64,000 nucleotides of DNA from Thalassospira sp. MCCC 1A03138 (GCF_002115785.1 NZ_JFJY01000005.1:288802-352801); one strand, 5' to 3'; numbered from the stretch's first letter, positions 37,716-46,341 are shown. A program made the numbers and translations. Notes: generated by a model not told the origin, from the letters alone.

Positions 37716-39080
37716 TTATTCCGCCGGAACCGCCTGCGCACCGGATGGCAGCGCATCGCGTTCCTGCATGGCTTTTTCGAAACGTTCCTTTTCCTCGGCC
37801 ACGGTCTTTTCCGAGAAACGAACCGCAAGCGCTGCAAAGGAACAGATAATCACGGCAATGCCAAGATACATCAGGCCCTGCTGATAGGTCAGTGCTTCGG
37901 ATTTGAACAGGAAGCCCGCGGCAACCGCCCCGGCATTCCCGCCCGCACCGACAATACCGGCAACCGAGCCAAGCACCTTGCGATTAACAAACGGAACAAT
38001 CCCGAATGTCGCACCTTCGGACATCTGCACGAAAAGCGAGAAGATCACCATCATCGAAACCGCGATAACCAGCGCATCCATCATCGAAAACGCAACAAGT
38101 GCAACACCTTCGATGAACAGCGCCAGGAACAGGAACTTGACCCGCCCCGAAAGCCCGCCCTTGGCGGCAAACTTGTCGGAAAACACCCCGCCCAGCGTAC
38201 GGGCAAAGATGTTCATCAAACCAAACAGACCGGCAATCAGACCGGCTGTCTGGAGGCTAAGCTCGAACCGGTCAAAGAAATAGATCGCGGCGATGTTGTT
38301 GATCGTAAGCTCGACACCGAAACACGCCCCGTAAACCAGAAACAGCGCCCAGACCCGGTAATCCTTGGCCGCGGCCAGCATGCCCTTGGTCGCACCGGCA
38401 TGATCATCTTCCGGTGACAGGGCACCGCTTTTGCGCATGTCGGCATAGTTGCCATCCGGCGCATCGGTGGTGAAGAACCAGTAAAGTGCCGCAACCACCA
38501 GCATGATCACACCCGGGAAGACCATCGCCAGACGCCAGCCCATGGTTTCCGAAACACCAAAGCCAAGCACCATGGCAAGGATCAGCGGCATGACCATCTG
38601 TGTCACACCACCGCCAAGGTTACCCCAGCCCGCCGTAGTCGCATTTGCGGTACCGACAACGTTCGGCGCAAACATGGTCGAGGTATGATACTGCGTGATC
38701 ACGAACGATGCCCCGATCGAACCGATGGCAAGACGCGCCAGCAGGAAAGTTTCATAGCTGTCGGCAAGCCCGATCAGCATGACCGGCAAGGAACCCAGAA
38801 CCAGCAACGCCGTATAGGTCTTGCGCGGGCCGATTTTATCGCAAAGCGGCCCGATCAGAAGGCGCACAAGAACGGTAATCGCGACAGACGCGATGATGGT
38901 ATTGCCGATTTCACCCTTGGTCAGGCCAAGATCGTCACGCACAAGCGGCATCAGCGGTGCGATACCGAACCAGCCAAAGAAACACAGGAAGAACGCAAGC
39001 CAGGTCAGGTGGAAAGTCCGCATCTGGACAGTCTTGAGACTGAAGAGATTGATCCGCGGAGCCTTGTTTTTGATTTCCAT
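37716..39080 (-). CDS. Nitrate/nitrite MFS transporter (NarK/NasA type)
   Basis: A 454-residue major facilitator with twelve predicted helices. Nitrate-porter signatures are present: GNLGGGVTQMVMPLI (about residues 154-168) and GNAGAVAAGFLF in the second half, with FFLCFFGWFGIAPLMP at the start. It imports nitrate for the divergent reductase genes. The ATG at 39080 begins the homologous region; an upstream open frame to 39221 lies in the leader. The leader carries an ANTAR hairpin pair and a sigma-54 promoter. nasT-nasS follow and may be cotranscribed. Confidence 0.9.
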   Translation of the reverse strand: MEIKNKAPRINLFSLKTVQMRTFHLTWLAFFLCFFGWFGIAPLMPLVRDDLGLTKGEIGNTIIASVAITVLVRLLIGPLCDKIGPRKTYTALLVLGSLPVMLIGLADSYETFLLARLAIGSIGASFVITQYHTSTMFAPNVVGTANATTAGWGNLGGGVTQMVMPLILAMVLGFGVSETMGWRLAMVFPGVIMLVVAALYWFFTTDAPDGNYADMRKSGALSPEDDHAGATKGMLAAAKDYRVWALFLVYGACFGVELTINNIAAIYFFDRFELSLQTAGLIAGLFGLMNIFARTLGGVFSDKFAAKGGLSGRVKFLFLALFIEGVALVAFSMMDALVIAVSMMVIFSLFVQMSEGATFGIVPFVNRKVLGSVAGIVGAGGNAGAVAAGFLFKSEALTYQQGLMYLGIAVIICSFAALAVRFSEKTVAEEKERFEKAMQERDALPSGAQAVPAE

Positions 39081-39249
39081 AACAATGAAGCCCTTCGTTT
39101 GGGTCACTCCGAACCGGTTTCCCGGTTGTCGCGACCGACGGTTATTTCCCCAAGGGCCGCACGCTTCATCAGATGGATTCCGCTGGCGGCCCGTCATTCG
39201 TTTCGACTGCGGCTGCGCCATCGTTGCGCGCCAAAATCAAACGTCTGAT

Positions 39250-39293
39250 CGCCCGCCATTGGACGAAGAACTGTGAGTCACCCGTCATTGGGC
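39250..39293 (-). promoter_or_regulatory. ANTAR-target tandem hairpins in the nitrate transporter leader
   Basis: On the minus-strand RNA, hairpin P1 (39293-39280) is GCCC-AAUGAC-GGGU. After a 14-base linker, P2 (39265-39250) is CGUCC-AAUGGC-GGGCG. Both have six-base loops with A at position 1 and G at position 4, the defining bases of NasT/NasR-type ANTAR targets. No clear intrinsic terminator with a U-run follows, unlike the nirB leader. Confidence 0.75.
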
Positions 39294-39329
39294 CTGCTTC
39301 CGTCGAAGCGGCTCACACGAAACAAGTTG

Positions 39330-39345
39330 TGCAAACCGCGCGCCA
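39330..39345 (-). promoter_or_regulatory. Sigma-54-type promoter for the nitrate transporter
   Basis: Minus-strand TGGCGC-GCGGT-TTGCA matches the -24/-12 consensus TGGCAC-N5-TTGCA with one mismatch. It is preceded by TT and followed by a structured leader. The predicted start is near 39318. Confidence 0.75.
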
Positions 39346-39410
39346 ATTTTTTCGCAACGCGGAAATTTTCAAATAATTCCCTGAAATTCAATACAATTTA
39401 TCCACCGCAA

Positions 39411-39518
39411 TTGCACAGACGAAAAACCCACCCTGTCTGAAAGCAGTGTATTTGCACATTTTTTAATCTCATCATTTTACGTGTGGTTATTTTTTAAACA
39501 ATCACAGGTTTCGTGCAA
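39411..39518. promoter_or_regulatory. Candidate NtrC half-sites between the two sigma-54 promoters
   Basis: TTGCAC at 39411-39416 and 39452-39457, and GTGCAA at 39513-39518, lie in the AT-rich middle at enhancer distance from both promoters. NtrC sites contain TGCAC/GTGCA halves, but no full dyad is obvious here. Confidence 0.35.
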
Positions 39519-39596
39519 TTTTTGCTTATCCTGCAGGCATCAAAAATATTATTTTAAATCAGTATTTTGCAAGTTTTTCGGCGCAATCTGCAGTTC

Positions 39597-39612
39597 TGGC
39601 ACGCAACTTGTA
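39597..39612 (+). promoter_or_regulatory. Sigma-54-type promoter of nirBD-nasC-cysG
   Basis: TGGCAC-GCAAC-TTGTA has a perfect -24 element and the GG/GC spacing. The -12 TTGTA differs by one base from TTGCA. Transcription would start near 39624, giving a leader of about 177 bases that contains the ANTAR hairpins and terminator. Confidence 0.8.
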
Positions 39613-39629
39613 TAGTAAGGGACAAGAGC

Positions 39630-39647
39630 GCGGGCAAGGTCGCCTGC
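39630..39647 (+). promoter_or_regulatory. Accessory hexaloop hairpin at the nirB leader 5' end
   Basis: GCGGGC (39630-39635) pairs with GCCTGC (39642-39647; one G-U) around the loop AAGGTC, again with A1 and G4. It sits 32 bases before the main hairpin pair. It could be a third ANTAR contact or chance. Confidence 0.45.
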
Positions 39648-39679
39648 TGCCACGGCAGAAATGCCAAACCCCTATATAG

Positions 39680-39715
39680 AATCCAATGGCGGGTTCACCC
39701 GGATAACGACGTCCG
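39680..39715 (+). promoter_or_regulatory. ANTAR-target tandem hairpins in the nirB leader
   Basis: P1 (39680-39695) is AATCC-AATGGC-GGGTT and P2 (39700-39715) is CGGAT-AACGAC-GTCCG, four bases apart. Both stems are five pairs, each with one G-U wobble. Both loops are six bases with A at 1 and G at 4. The P2 3' arm (39711-39715) is part of the terminator's 5' arm, so the two structures exclude each other. Confidence 0.85.
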
Positions 39716-39764
39716 TTGCGAGATTGCCTTTTTGACAGGCAGTGCGCACCGGGCGTTTTTTTTT
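39710..39764 (+). terminator. Regulated terminator in the nirB leader
   Basis: The stem has three blocks: CGTCCG (39710-39715) with CGGGCG (39750-39755), TGCG (39717-39720) with CGCA (39745-39748), and ATTGCC (39723-39728) with GGCAGT (39738-39743). Small bulges separate them, and nine T residues follow (39756-39764). It lies 36 bases before the nirB ATG and would stop transcription unless P2 forms. Confidence 0.85.
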
Positions 39765-39800
39765 GCCAATTCGCTTCCCGCGATCAGGAGCCAGAGACAA

Positions 39801-42269
39801 ATGAACCACGTCCCTGCAGCACTTACCAAGAAACCCCGCCTTGTCGTCATCGGCAACGGCATGGCCGGCATGCGCACCGTCGAGGAAATCCTCGGTCGCG
39901 CCCCTGACAAATATGAAATCACCGTTTTCGGGGCCGAGCCACGCGTGAACTATAACCGCATCATGCTCTCCCCGCTTCTGTCGGGCGAAAAGGAATTCGA
40001 CGATATCGTCATCAACACCGCCGAATGGTATCAGGAAAACCGCATCCATCTGTTTTCCGGCGATCCGGTGATTGAAATCGACCGCACCCGCAAGGTCGTC
40101 ATTTCGAAAAGCGGCACCGAAACTGCCTATGACCAGCTTCTGCTGGCCACCGGGTCCGACCCGATCATGATCCCGGTCCCCGGCCACAAGCTTTCGGGCG
40201 TTGTCACCTTCCGCGATGTCGATGATGTCGATACCATGCTGAAAACCGCGGCGAATGGCGGCCCTGCTGTCGTCATCGGTGGTGGCCTTCTGGGTCTTGA
40301 GGCCGCCGTCGGCCTGCAGGCGCGTGGCATGTCGGTCACGGTCCTGCATCTGGCGGGCCATGTGATGGAACGCCAGCTTGATCCGTCGGCCGGTTACCTT
40401 CTCGCGCAGGAACTTGGCCGTCGGGGCATCAATGTCATTACCGAGGCCGACACCGCCGAAATCGTCGGAACCGATTGCGTAACCGGCGTCCGGCTTAAAG
40501 ACGGGCGCATGATCCCGGCTGATCTGGTGGTCATGGCTGTTGGCATCCGCCCCAACGGGCGCCTTGCCGCAGACGCGGGACTGACCGTCGAACGCGGCAT
40601 TGTCGTTGACGATGTCATGACCACCAGTGATCCGGATATCTTTGCCGTTGGCGAATGCGTACAGCATCGCGGCCAGTGCTACGGCCTTGTTGCGCCGCTG
40701 TTTGAAATGGCAAAATCCTGTGCCGATCATCTGGCCGAAATCGCAACCGATGGCTATGCCGGTTCGGTGACCTCGACCAAACTGAAAGTCACCGGGGTTG
40801 ATGTTTTTTCCGCCGGTGATTTTTCCGGCGGCGGCGAAACCGAAGAAATCGTCTTCCGCGATGCCGGACGCGGCGTTTACAAACGCATCGTTCTGGAAGA
40901 CGGCAGGATCAAGGGTGCCGTCCTTTATGGCGATACATCCGATGGCGGCTGGTATTTCCAGCTGATGAAAGATGCTCAGGACGTGACCGAGCTTCGCGAT
41001 ACCCTCGCCTTTGGTCAGGCCTTCGCCGGGGGATCCGCCGGAAACCCTCTTGATGCCGTTGCCGCCCTGCCAGACGACGCAGAGATTTGTGGCTGCAACG
41101 GCATTTGCAAGGGAACCATCGTTTCCGCCATCACCGAAAAGGGCCTGACAACGCTTGACGAGGTCAAAGGCCATACCAAGGCATCCGCATCCTGTGGTTC
41201 ATGCAGCGGCCTTGTCGAAAACCTTCTGGCGGCAACCCTTGGCGGTGATTATCAGGCGGCTGCGGTCAAACCGATCTGCACCTGTACCGATCATGACCAT
41301 GACAATGTCCGTCGCCTGATCAAGGCCAAGGAACTGAAATCCATGCCTGCCGTCATGCAGGAACTGGAATGGAAATCATCGGACGGCTGTCATGTCTGCC
41401 GTCCGGCGCTGAACTATTACCTGCTGGCCGCATGGCCGGGGGAATATGTCGATCATGGTGCGTCGCGCTTCATTAATGAACGCGTCCACGCCAACATTCA
41501 GAAAGACGGCACCTATTCGGTGGTGCCCCGCATGTGGGGTGGCCTGACCAACCCGCGCGAATTGCGCGCCATTGCCGATGTCGCTGACAAATTCGATATC
41601 CCGACCGTCAAGGTCACCGGCGGGCAGCGCATTGACCTTCTGGGTGTCAAAAAGGAAGACCTGCCTGCCGTCTGGGCCGATCTGAATGCGGCCGGGATGG
41701 TTTCGGGTCATGCCTATGGCAAGTCCCTTCGCACGGTCAAAAGCTGTGTCGGCCAGGAATGGTGCCGCTTTGGCACCCAGATGTCCATGAGCATGGCCGT
41801 CGACCTTGAAAAAATGACCTGGGGTTCGTGGATGCCCCACAAATTCAAGATGGCCGTATCAGGTTGCCCGCGTAACTGCGCCGAAGCCACGATCAAGGAT
41901 TTCGGCGTTGTCGCAACCGATGGCGGCTGGGACCTGCATGTGGGTGGCAATGGGGGCATTCATGTCCGCGCGACCGAACTTCTGTGCAAGGTCACAACCG
42001 ATCAGGAAGTAAAAGAATATTGCGGTGCCTTCATCCAGCTTTACCGCGAAGAAGCCCGCTATCTGGAACGTACTGCCCCGTGGATCGAACGTGTCGGCCT
42101 GAAACATGTCCAAGAACGTGTGGTCGATGATGCCAAAAATCGCGCCGCCCTGTTTGAACGTTTCATGGAAAGCCAGAAAACGGCGCAGGTCGATCCGTGG
42201 GCCGAGCGCGCCAGCCAGGGCGTGGATGCGCACGAATTCAAATCCCTTTCCCTGATCGCAGCGGAGTAA
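39801..42269 (+). CDS. nirB: Assimilatory nitrite reductase (NAD(P)H), large subunit
   Basis: An 822-residue siroheme and iron-sulfur flavoenzyme that reduces nitrite to ammonium. In order: FAD/NAD domain (RLVVIGNGMAGMRTVEEIL, then VVIGGGLLGLEAAVGLQARG), BFD-type [2Fe-2S] Cys (ICGCNGICKG near 430 and SCGSCSGLVE near 464), ferredoxin-like half, and the siroheme/[4Fe-4S] Cys pairs CVGQEWC (about 647-653) and SGCPRNCAEA (about 687-696). The ATG at 39801 has AGGAG 11 bases upstream. A longer open frame extends into the leader and would cross the terminator, so it is not used. Confidence 0.95.
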   Translation: MNHVPAALTKKPRLVVIGNGMAGMRTVEEILGRAPDKYEITVFGAEPRVNYNRIMLSPLLSGEKEFDDIVINTAEWYQENRIHLFSGDPVIEIDRTRKVVISKSGTETAYDQLLLATGSDPIMIPVPGHKLSGVVTFRDVDDVDTMLKTAANGGPAVVIGGGLLGLEAAVGLQARGMSVTVLHLAGHVMERQLDPSAGYLLAQELGRRGINVITEADTAEIVGTDCVTGVRLKDGRMIPADLVVMAVGIRPNGRLAADAGLTVERGIVVDDVMTTSDPDIFAVGECVQHRGQCYGLVAPLFEMAKSCADHLAEIATDGYAGSVTSTKLKVTGVDVFSAGDFSGGGETEEIVFRDAGRGVYKRIVLEDGRIKGAVLYGDTSDGGWYFQLMKDAQDVTELRDTLAFGQAFAGGSAGNPLDAVAALPDDAEICGCNGICKGTIVSAITEKGLTTLDEVKGHTKASASCGSCSGLVENLLAATLGGDYQAAAVKPICTCTDHDHDNVRRLIKAKELKSMPAVMQELEWKSSDGCHVCRPALNYYLLAAWPGEYVDHGASRFINERVHANIQKDGTYSVVPRMWGGLTNPRELRAIADVADKFDIPTVKVTGGQRIDLLGVKKEDLPAVWADLNAAGMVSGHAYGKSLRTVKSCVGQEWCRFGTQMSMSMAVDLEKMTWGSWMPHKFKMAVSGCPRNCAEATIKDFGVVATDGGWDLHVGGNGGIHVRATELLCKVTTDQEVKEYCGAFIQLYREEARYLERTAPWIERVGLKHVQERVVDDAKNRAALFERFMESQKTAQVDPWAERASQGVDAHEFKSLSLIAAE

Positions 42270-42274
42270 CGGCA

Positions 42275-42625
42275 ATGACGGATATCGTAAACTGGGTAAA
42301 TGTCGGACCGGTCGCCAATATCCCGCTTCAGGGGGCCCGCACCTTTCAGACCGAAACTGATCGCATCGCGATTTTCAGAACCCTTGATGATCAGGTCTAT
42401 GCCCTTCTGGATCGCTGCCCGCACAAGGACGGGCCGCTGGCACAGGGGATCGTGCATGGCCATTTCGTCACCTGCCCGCTGCATAACATGGTCTTTTCGC
42501 TTGAAACCGGCGAGGCACAGGGCCCCGATGACGGCTGTGCTGCCAAGGTGGAGCTGCGCGTCATTGACGGCACGGTGCATATCGGCCTGACGGCGGAACA
42601 AATCGGTCTGCGCCATGCGGGGTGA
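42275..42625 (+). CDS. nirD: Nitrite reductase small subunit (Rieske-like)
   Basis: A 116-residue NirD. The Rieske-fold [2Fe-2S]-type motifs appear as CPHKDGPLAQG and CPLHNMVFSLETGEA. It pairs with NirB. The ATG at 42275 has GGAG eight bases upstream; the frame runs back into nirB but homology begins here. The C-terminal codons overlap the next start by 11 bases. Confidence 0.92.
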   Translation: MTDIVNWVNVGPVANIPLQGARTFQTETDRIAIFRTLDDQVYALLDRCPHKDGPLAQGIVHGHFVTCPLHNMVFSLETGEAQGPDDGCAAKVELRVIDGTVHIGLTAEQIGLRHAG

Positions 42626-45350
42626 GGTTAAAACCACCTGTCCTTATTGCGGCGTTGGCTGCGGCCTGATCGTCTCCCCCACCCGGGACGGCTGGGCGGT
42701 CGGGGGCGACCCCGATCACCCGGCTAACCGGGGCCGGTTATGCTCAAAGGGTGCCGCCCTGATCGATACGATCACCGCCGAGATGAAGCGCGATTTCCGC
42801 CTGCTGAAACCCGAAATCGACGGCAAAACCGTCGACTGGCCAACCGCAACACAGGAAACCGCGGATCGCCTGCGCGCGACCATCCAGAAACATGGCCCGA
42901 AATCGGTGGCGTTCTATGTTTCCGGTCAACTTCTGACCGAGGATTATTATATCGCCAACAAGCTGATCAAGGGCTTCATCGGGTCGCCGCATATCGATAC
43001 CAATTCCCGGCTATGCATGGCATCAACCGTGGTCGGGCACAAACGCGCCTTTGGCGCCGATGTCGTGCCGGGATGCTACGAAGACCTCGAAATTGCCGAT
43101 CTGGTCGTCCTGACCGGATCAAACCTGGCATGGTGCCATCCGGTCCTGAACCAGCGTTTGCGCGCAGCCAGGGAAAAGCACGGCACCAAGATCGTCGTGA
43201 TCGATCCGCGCAAAACCGCAAGCTGCGACATCGCCGATCTGCACCTGCCAATCAAACCGGGCAGCGACGTTGCCCTGTTTAACGGGCTGTTGGCATGGCT
43301 TGACCAGAACGGTCATTGCGACCTTCAATATGTCGCCCGCCATGTCAGCGGCTATGAAACCGCCGTCGCCGAGGCACGCGCGGACTGCCCCGATATCGAG
43401 AGTACAGCCAAAAAATGCGGCCTCGATTATCCCTCCGAGATCAGCGCGTACACCGATCATGACGGCTCGGGTCTGGGGAAACTGGAAACGTTCTTTAACT
43501 GGTTTGCCGCCTTTGACCGCACGGTCACCGTGTTTTCACAAGGCGTCAACCAGTCCAGCAGCGGCTCTGACAAGGTCAATGCGATCATCAATACCCATCT
43601 GGCGACCGGACGGGTCGGCAAACCGGGATCAAGCCCGTTTTCCGTCACTGGCCAACCCAATGCCATGGGCGGGCGCGAGGTCGGCGGTCTTGCCAACCAG
43701 CTTGCCGCCCATATGGACCCGAACGATGTTAACGACGTTGACCGCGTCCGCCGGTTCTGGAAATCCGATATTCTGGAACCGGGCGAGGGATACAAGGCGG
43801 TCGATATGTTCCGCGCCATCGAACGCGGTGAAATCAAGGCCGTCTGGGTCATGGCAACCAATCCCGCCGTCAGCCTGCCCGATGCGGACCGCGTCCGTCT
43901 TGCCCTGTCGCGTTGCCCGCTGGTGATCGTATCGGACACGGTGAATGACACCGACACGCTGCGTTATGCCCACATCAAACTGCCCGCCGCCGGGTGGGCT
44001 GAAAAATCCGGCACGGTTACCAATTCCGAACGCCGCATTTCCCGTCAACGTCCGTTCCGCGAATTGCAGGGCGACGCCAAACCCGACTGGTGGATCATGA
44101 CGCAGGTCGCACGCGCCATGGGCTATGGCAAGGCGTTCAAATACCGCGATCCTGCCGATATTTTCGCCGAACATGCCGCCCTGTCGGAATTTGAAAATGA
44201 CGGCATGCGCGCCTTTGATATCGGCCAGTGGCACAAGGCAAAGAAATCAACCTATGACACCATGGAACCCTTCCAATGGCCCGCATCGCGCAAACATCAG
44301 CCCGCTGGCGGCGCCGAACGCCTGTATGGCAATGGCATTTTCACCACCTCAAATGGGCGGGCCCGTATGCTGGCGGTTACGCATAAACTGCCCATGTCGC
44401 AACCGGGCAAGGAATTCCCGCTGATCGCCAATAGTGGCCGGTATCGCGACCAATGGCACACCATGACCCGTACGGGCACCGCCGCGCGCCTTTCGGCCCA
44501 TCGGCCCGAACCGCTGCTCGAAGTCAACACCCTTGATGCCAAGCGTTACAAGCTGACCGATGGCGGCCTTGCCCGGATCAGAAGCAAACGCGGCACCGCC
44601 CTGATGCGGGTATCCGTATCAGACGCCCAGATGCCCGGCGAAGTTTTCATGCCGATGCACTGGAACGATGTTTATTCATCGGCGGGCGGTATCGGGCGTT
44701 TGCCAACCGCGCATGTTGATCCCTTTTCCGGGCAACCCGAAACCAAACATATTCCGGTTTCCATCGAACCGTTTGAACCGCTGTGGCAGGGATTGCTGTT
44801 TTCCAACACGCCGGTTGATCTTTCAAACCTGCCCTATTGGGTGGCGGCAACCGGTCCCGGCTGCATGATTTATGAAATCGCCGGTGACAGGCCCTGCCTG
44901 TTCAAATCCATGCTGCCGATGGCCGCCAACAATACCGGCGAAGAAAACGCCATCGAACACATCATCGAATATAACGACGGGAAAAAAGGCGTTCATCGCT
45001 ATGCCCGCCTGAATGGCGACCGCATCACGGGTGCGCTTTTTGTCGGCCCGGATCGCCCCGCCCTTGGCCGGGACTGGATATCGGCACTGCTTGGCAATGA
45101 TGCGATCAGCGGCGCGGAACGCAATGCGCTTCTGGCGGGCCGCATGCCCTATGCCGGGGCGATCAATGATCGTTTGATCTGTTCGTGCTTCTCGGTCGGG
45201 CTGGCCGCCATCACGCGCGCCATCCATGACCAGAACGCGGTCAGCACCGCCGATATCGGCCGCCTGTTGCAAGCCGGAACCGGATGCGGGTCCTGCCTGC
45301 CCGAACTCAAGGAGATTCTTGATGACGCATTACCGCGCGCCGCAGAATAA
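42615..45350 (+). CDS. Assimilatory nitrate reductase, molybdenum catalytic subunit
   Basis: A 911-residue NasA/NasC-type enzyme that reduces nitrate to nitrite. The N-terminal [4Fe-4S] Cys are at residues 9, 12, 16 and 43 (CPYCGVGC, then GRLCSKG). The molybdopterin domains carry SRLCMASTVVGHKRAFGAD and QPNAMGGREVGGLANQL. The C-terminal BFD-type [2Fe-2S] domain has CSCFSVG and GTGCGSCLPELK, as in the Klebsiella/Bacillus NasA class that takes electrons from an NADH-linked partner. No such partner is encoded here. It overlaps nirD and cysG. Confidence 0.93.
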   Translation: MRGEVKTTCPYCGVGCGLIVSPTRDGWAVGGDPDHPANRGRLCSKGAALIDTITAEMKRDFRLLKPEIDGKTVDWPTATQETADRLRATIQKHGPKSVAFYVSGQLLTEDYYIANKLIKGFIGSPHIDTNSRLCMASTVVGHKRAFGADVVPGCYEDLEIADLVVLTGSNLAWCHPVLNQRLRAAREKHGTKIVVIDPRKTASCDIADLHLPIKPGSDVALFNGLLAWLDQNGHCDLQYVARHVSGYETAVAEARADCPDIESTAKKCGLDYPSEISAYTDHDGSGLGKLETFFNWFAAFDRTVTVFSQGVNQSSSGSDKVNAIINTHLATGRVGKPGSSPFSVTGQPNAMGGREVGGLANQLAAHMDPNDVNDVDRVRRFWKSDILEPGEGYKAVDMFRAIERGEIKAVWVMATNPAVSLPDADRVRLALSRCPLVIVSDTVNDTDTLRYAHIKLPAAGWAEKSGTVTNSERRISRQRPFRELQGDAKPDWWIMTQVARAMGYGKAFKYRDPADIFAEHAALSEFENDGMRAFDIGQWHKAKKSTYDTMEPFQWPASRKHQPAGGAERLYGNGIFTTSNGRARMLAVTHKLPMSQPGKEFPLIANSGRYRDQWHTMTRTGTAARLSAHRPEPLLEVNTLDAKRYKLTDGGLARIRSKRGTALMRVSVSDAQMPGEVFMPMHWNDVYSSAGGIGRLPTAHVDPFSGQPETKHIPVSIEPFEPLWQGLLFSNTPVDLSNLPYWVAATGPGCMIYEIAGDRPCLFKSMLPMAANNTGEENAIEHIIEYNDGKKGVHRYARLNGDRITGALFVGPDRPALGRDWISALLGNDAISGAERNALLAGRMPYAGAINDRLICSCFSVGLAAITRAIHDQNAVSTADIGRLLQAGTGCGSCLPELKEILDDALPRAAE

Positions 45351-46341
45351 GCAGCAGTATAAAACGGCCAAACCCGAAAACCTGTATGGCCTTGAAACGG
45401 AAAACCGGGAAACCTTCCCCTTCTTTCCGGCCTTCGTTCATGTCACCGGCAAAAAGGTCATCGTGCTGGGCGGGGGCGAGGTCGCGGCGGGCAAACTCCG
45501 CCTGTTGCTTCGCAGTCAGGCCGACATTACCGTCATCGCCCCGGAACTGTGCACCGACATCGCAACGATGACCGATACCGGCGCTATCCACTGGGAAGCA
45601 GCCCCGTTTGTCGATACCATGCTAAACGGTGCGGTGATGATCTTTGACGCCGCCGATGACATGCACCTGACCCGCCGAGTCAAGGTCGCGGCCAAACGGC
45701 GCAACATCCTTTTGAATGTTGTCGACAAAACCGAACATTGCGATTTCATCGTGCCTGCAATCCTTGACCGGGCACCGGTGATGGTCACCATTTCGACCGG
45801 GGGCTGCGCCCCGGCACTGGCCCGCATCATCCGCCAACGCCTTGAAACCACCCTGCCCGCCTCGATGTCACAATTGGCAAGCCTCGCCCGCAGCGCCCGC
45901 CGTCGCGTCGCCGCCCACCTGCCCGACAATGTCGCAAGACAACGGTTCTGGACGCATTTTTTCCAGAACGGATTACAGGACACCCACCTGACGCAAAGCA
46001 CCCCGCAGGATCTTGACGCCGCCCTGATCCGCTTCGTCCCCGAAGGCAGTTCCGCCACCGTCCCGGGCGGCCAGATCCTGCATGCCGATGTCACGGCCGA
46101 CAATGCCTTTGATCTTGCCCACGGCATTGCACGCGCGATTGAAACATCGGACATCATCTTCCACATGCCCGGCATCGCCGCCGAAATTCTGGGTCTTGCC
46201 CGCCGCGACGCCACCGTGATCGAACTTGAAAGCAGCGGCGATGACGGAAACATCGATAACGACGCCCGCGAACGCCTGAAACACCAGGCCGCCTTTTTCG
46301 CCCGGCAAGGCAGCAATATCACCTGCCTGTATCGAAACTAA
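45322..46341 (+). CDS. cysG: Siroheme synthase (precorrin-2 dehydrogenase/ferrochelatase) with truncated SUMT domain
   Basis: A 339-residue protein. Residues from about 35 to 240 are the CysG N-terminal module: VIVLGGGEVAAGKLRLLL (NAD site), NVVDKTEHCDFIVPAI and VTISTGGCAPALARIIRQRLE. The last part (about 255-339) aligns by eye with the start of uroporphyrinogen-III methyltransferase, IETSDIIFHMPGIAAEILGL matching its ADVVLYDRLVSPEIL block. It ends before the catalytic region, so methyltransferase activity is not expected. The ATG at 45322 has GGAG and overlaps the nitrate reductase end. It supplies siroheme to NirB. Confidence 0.82.
   Translation: MTHYRAPQNKQQYKTAKPENLYGLETENRETFPFFPAFVHVTGKKVIVLGGGEVAAGKLRLLLRSQADITVIAPELCTDIATMTDTGAIHWEAAPFVDTMLNGAVMIFDAADDMHLTRRVKVAAKRRNILLNVVDKTEHCDFIVPAILDRAPVMVTISTGGCAPALARIIRQRLETTLPASMSQLASLARSARRRVAAHLPDNVARQRFWTHFFQNGLQDTHLTQSTPQDLDAALIRFVPEGSSATVPGGQILHADVTADNAFDLAHGIARAIETSDIIFHMPGIAAEILGLARRDATVIELESSGDDGNIDNDARERLKHQAAFFARQGSNITCLYRN

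Larger units (their letters stand above)
39081..39800. other. Divergent control region of the nitrate locus
   Basis: 720 bases without a protein gene. Leftward it holds the structured leader of the transporter (39081-39318), with ANTAR hairpins and a sigma-54-type promoter. The middle (39346-39596) is AT-rich with three TTGCAC-type half sites. Rightward it holds another sigma-54-type promoter, a leader with hexaloop hairpins, a terminator, and the nirB ribosome site AGGAG. Confidence 0.8.

Noticed and set aside
39567..39800. Longer nirB reading frame starting upstream
   Set aside because: It would begin before the sigma-54 promoter's -12 element and pass through the terminator; the family N-terminus and ribosome site are at 39801.
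39672..41174. 500-codon open frame on the minus strand
   Set aside because: It is antisense to nirB. Long shadow frames are common opposite GC-rich genes, and it has no domain or ribosome site.
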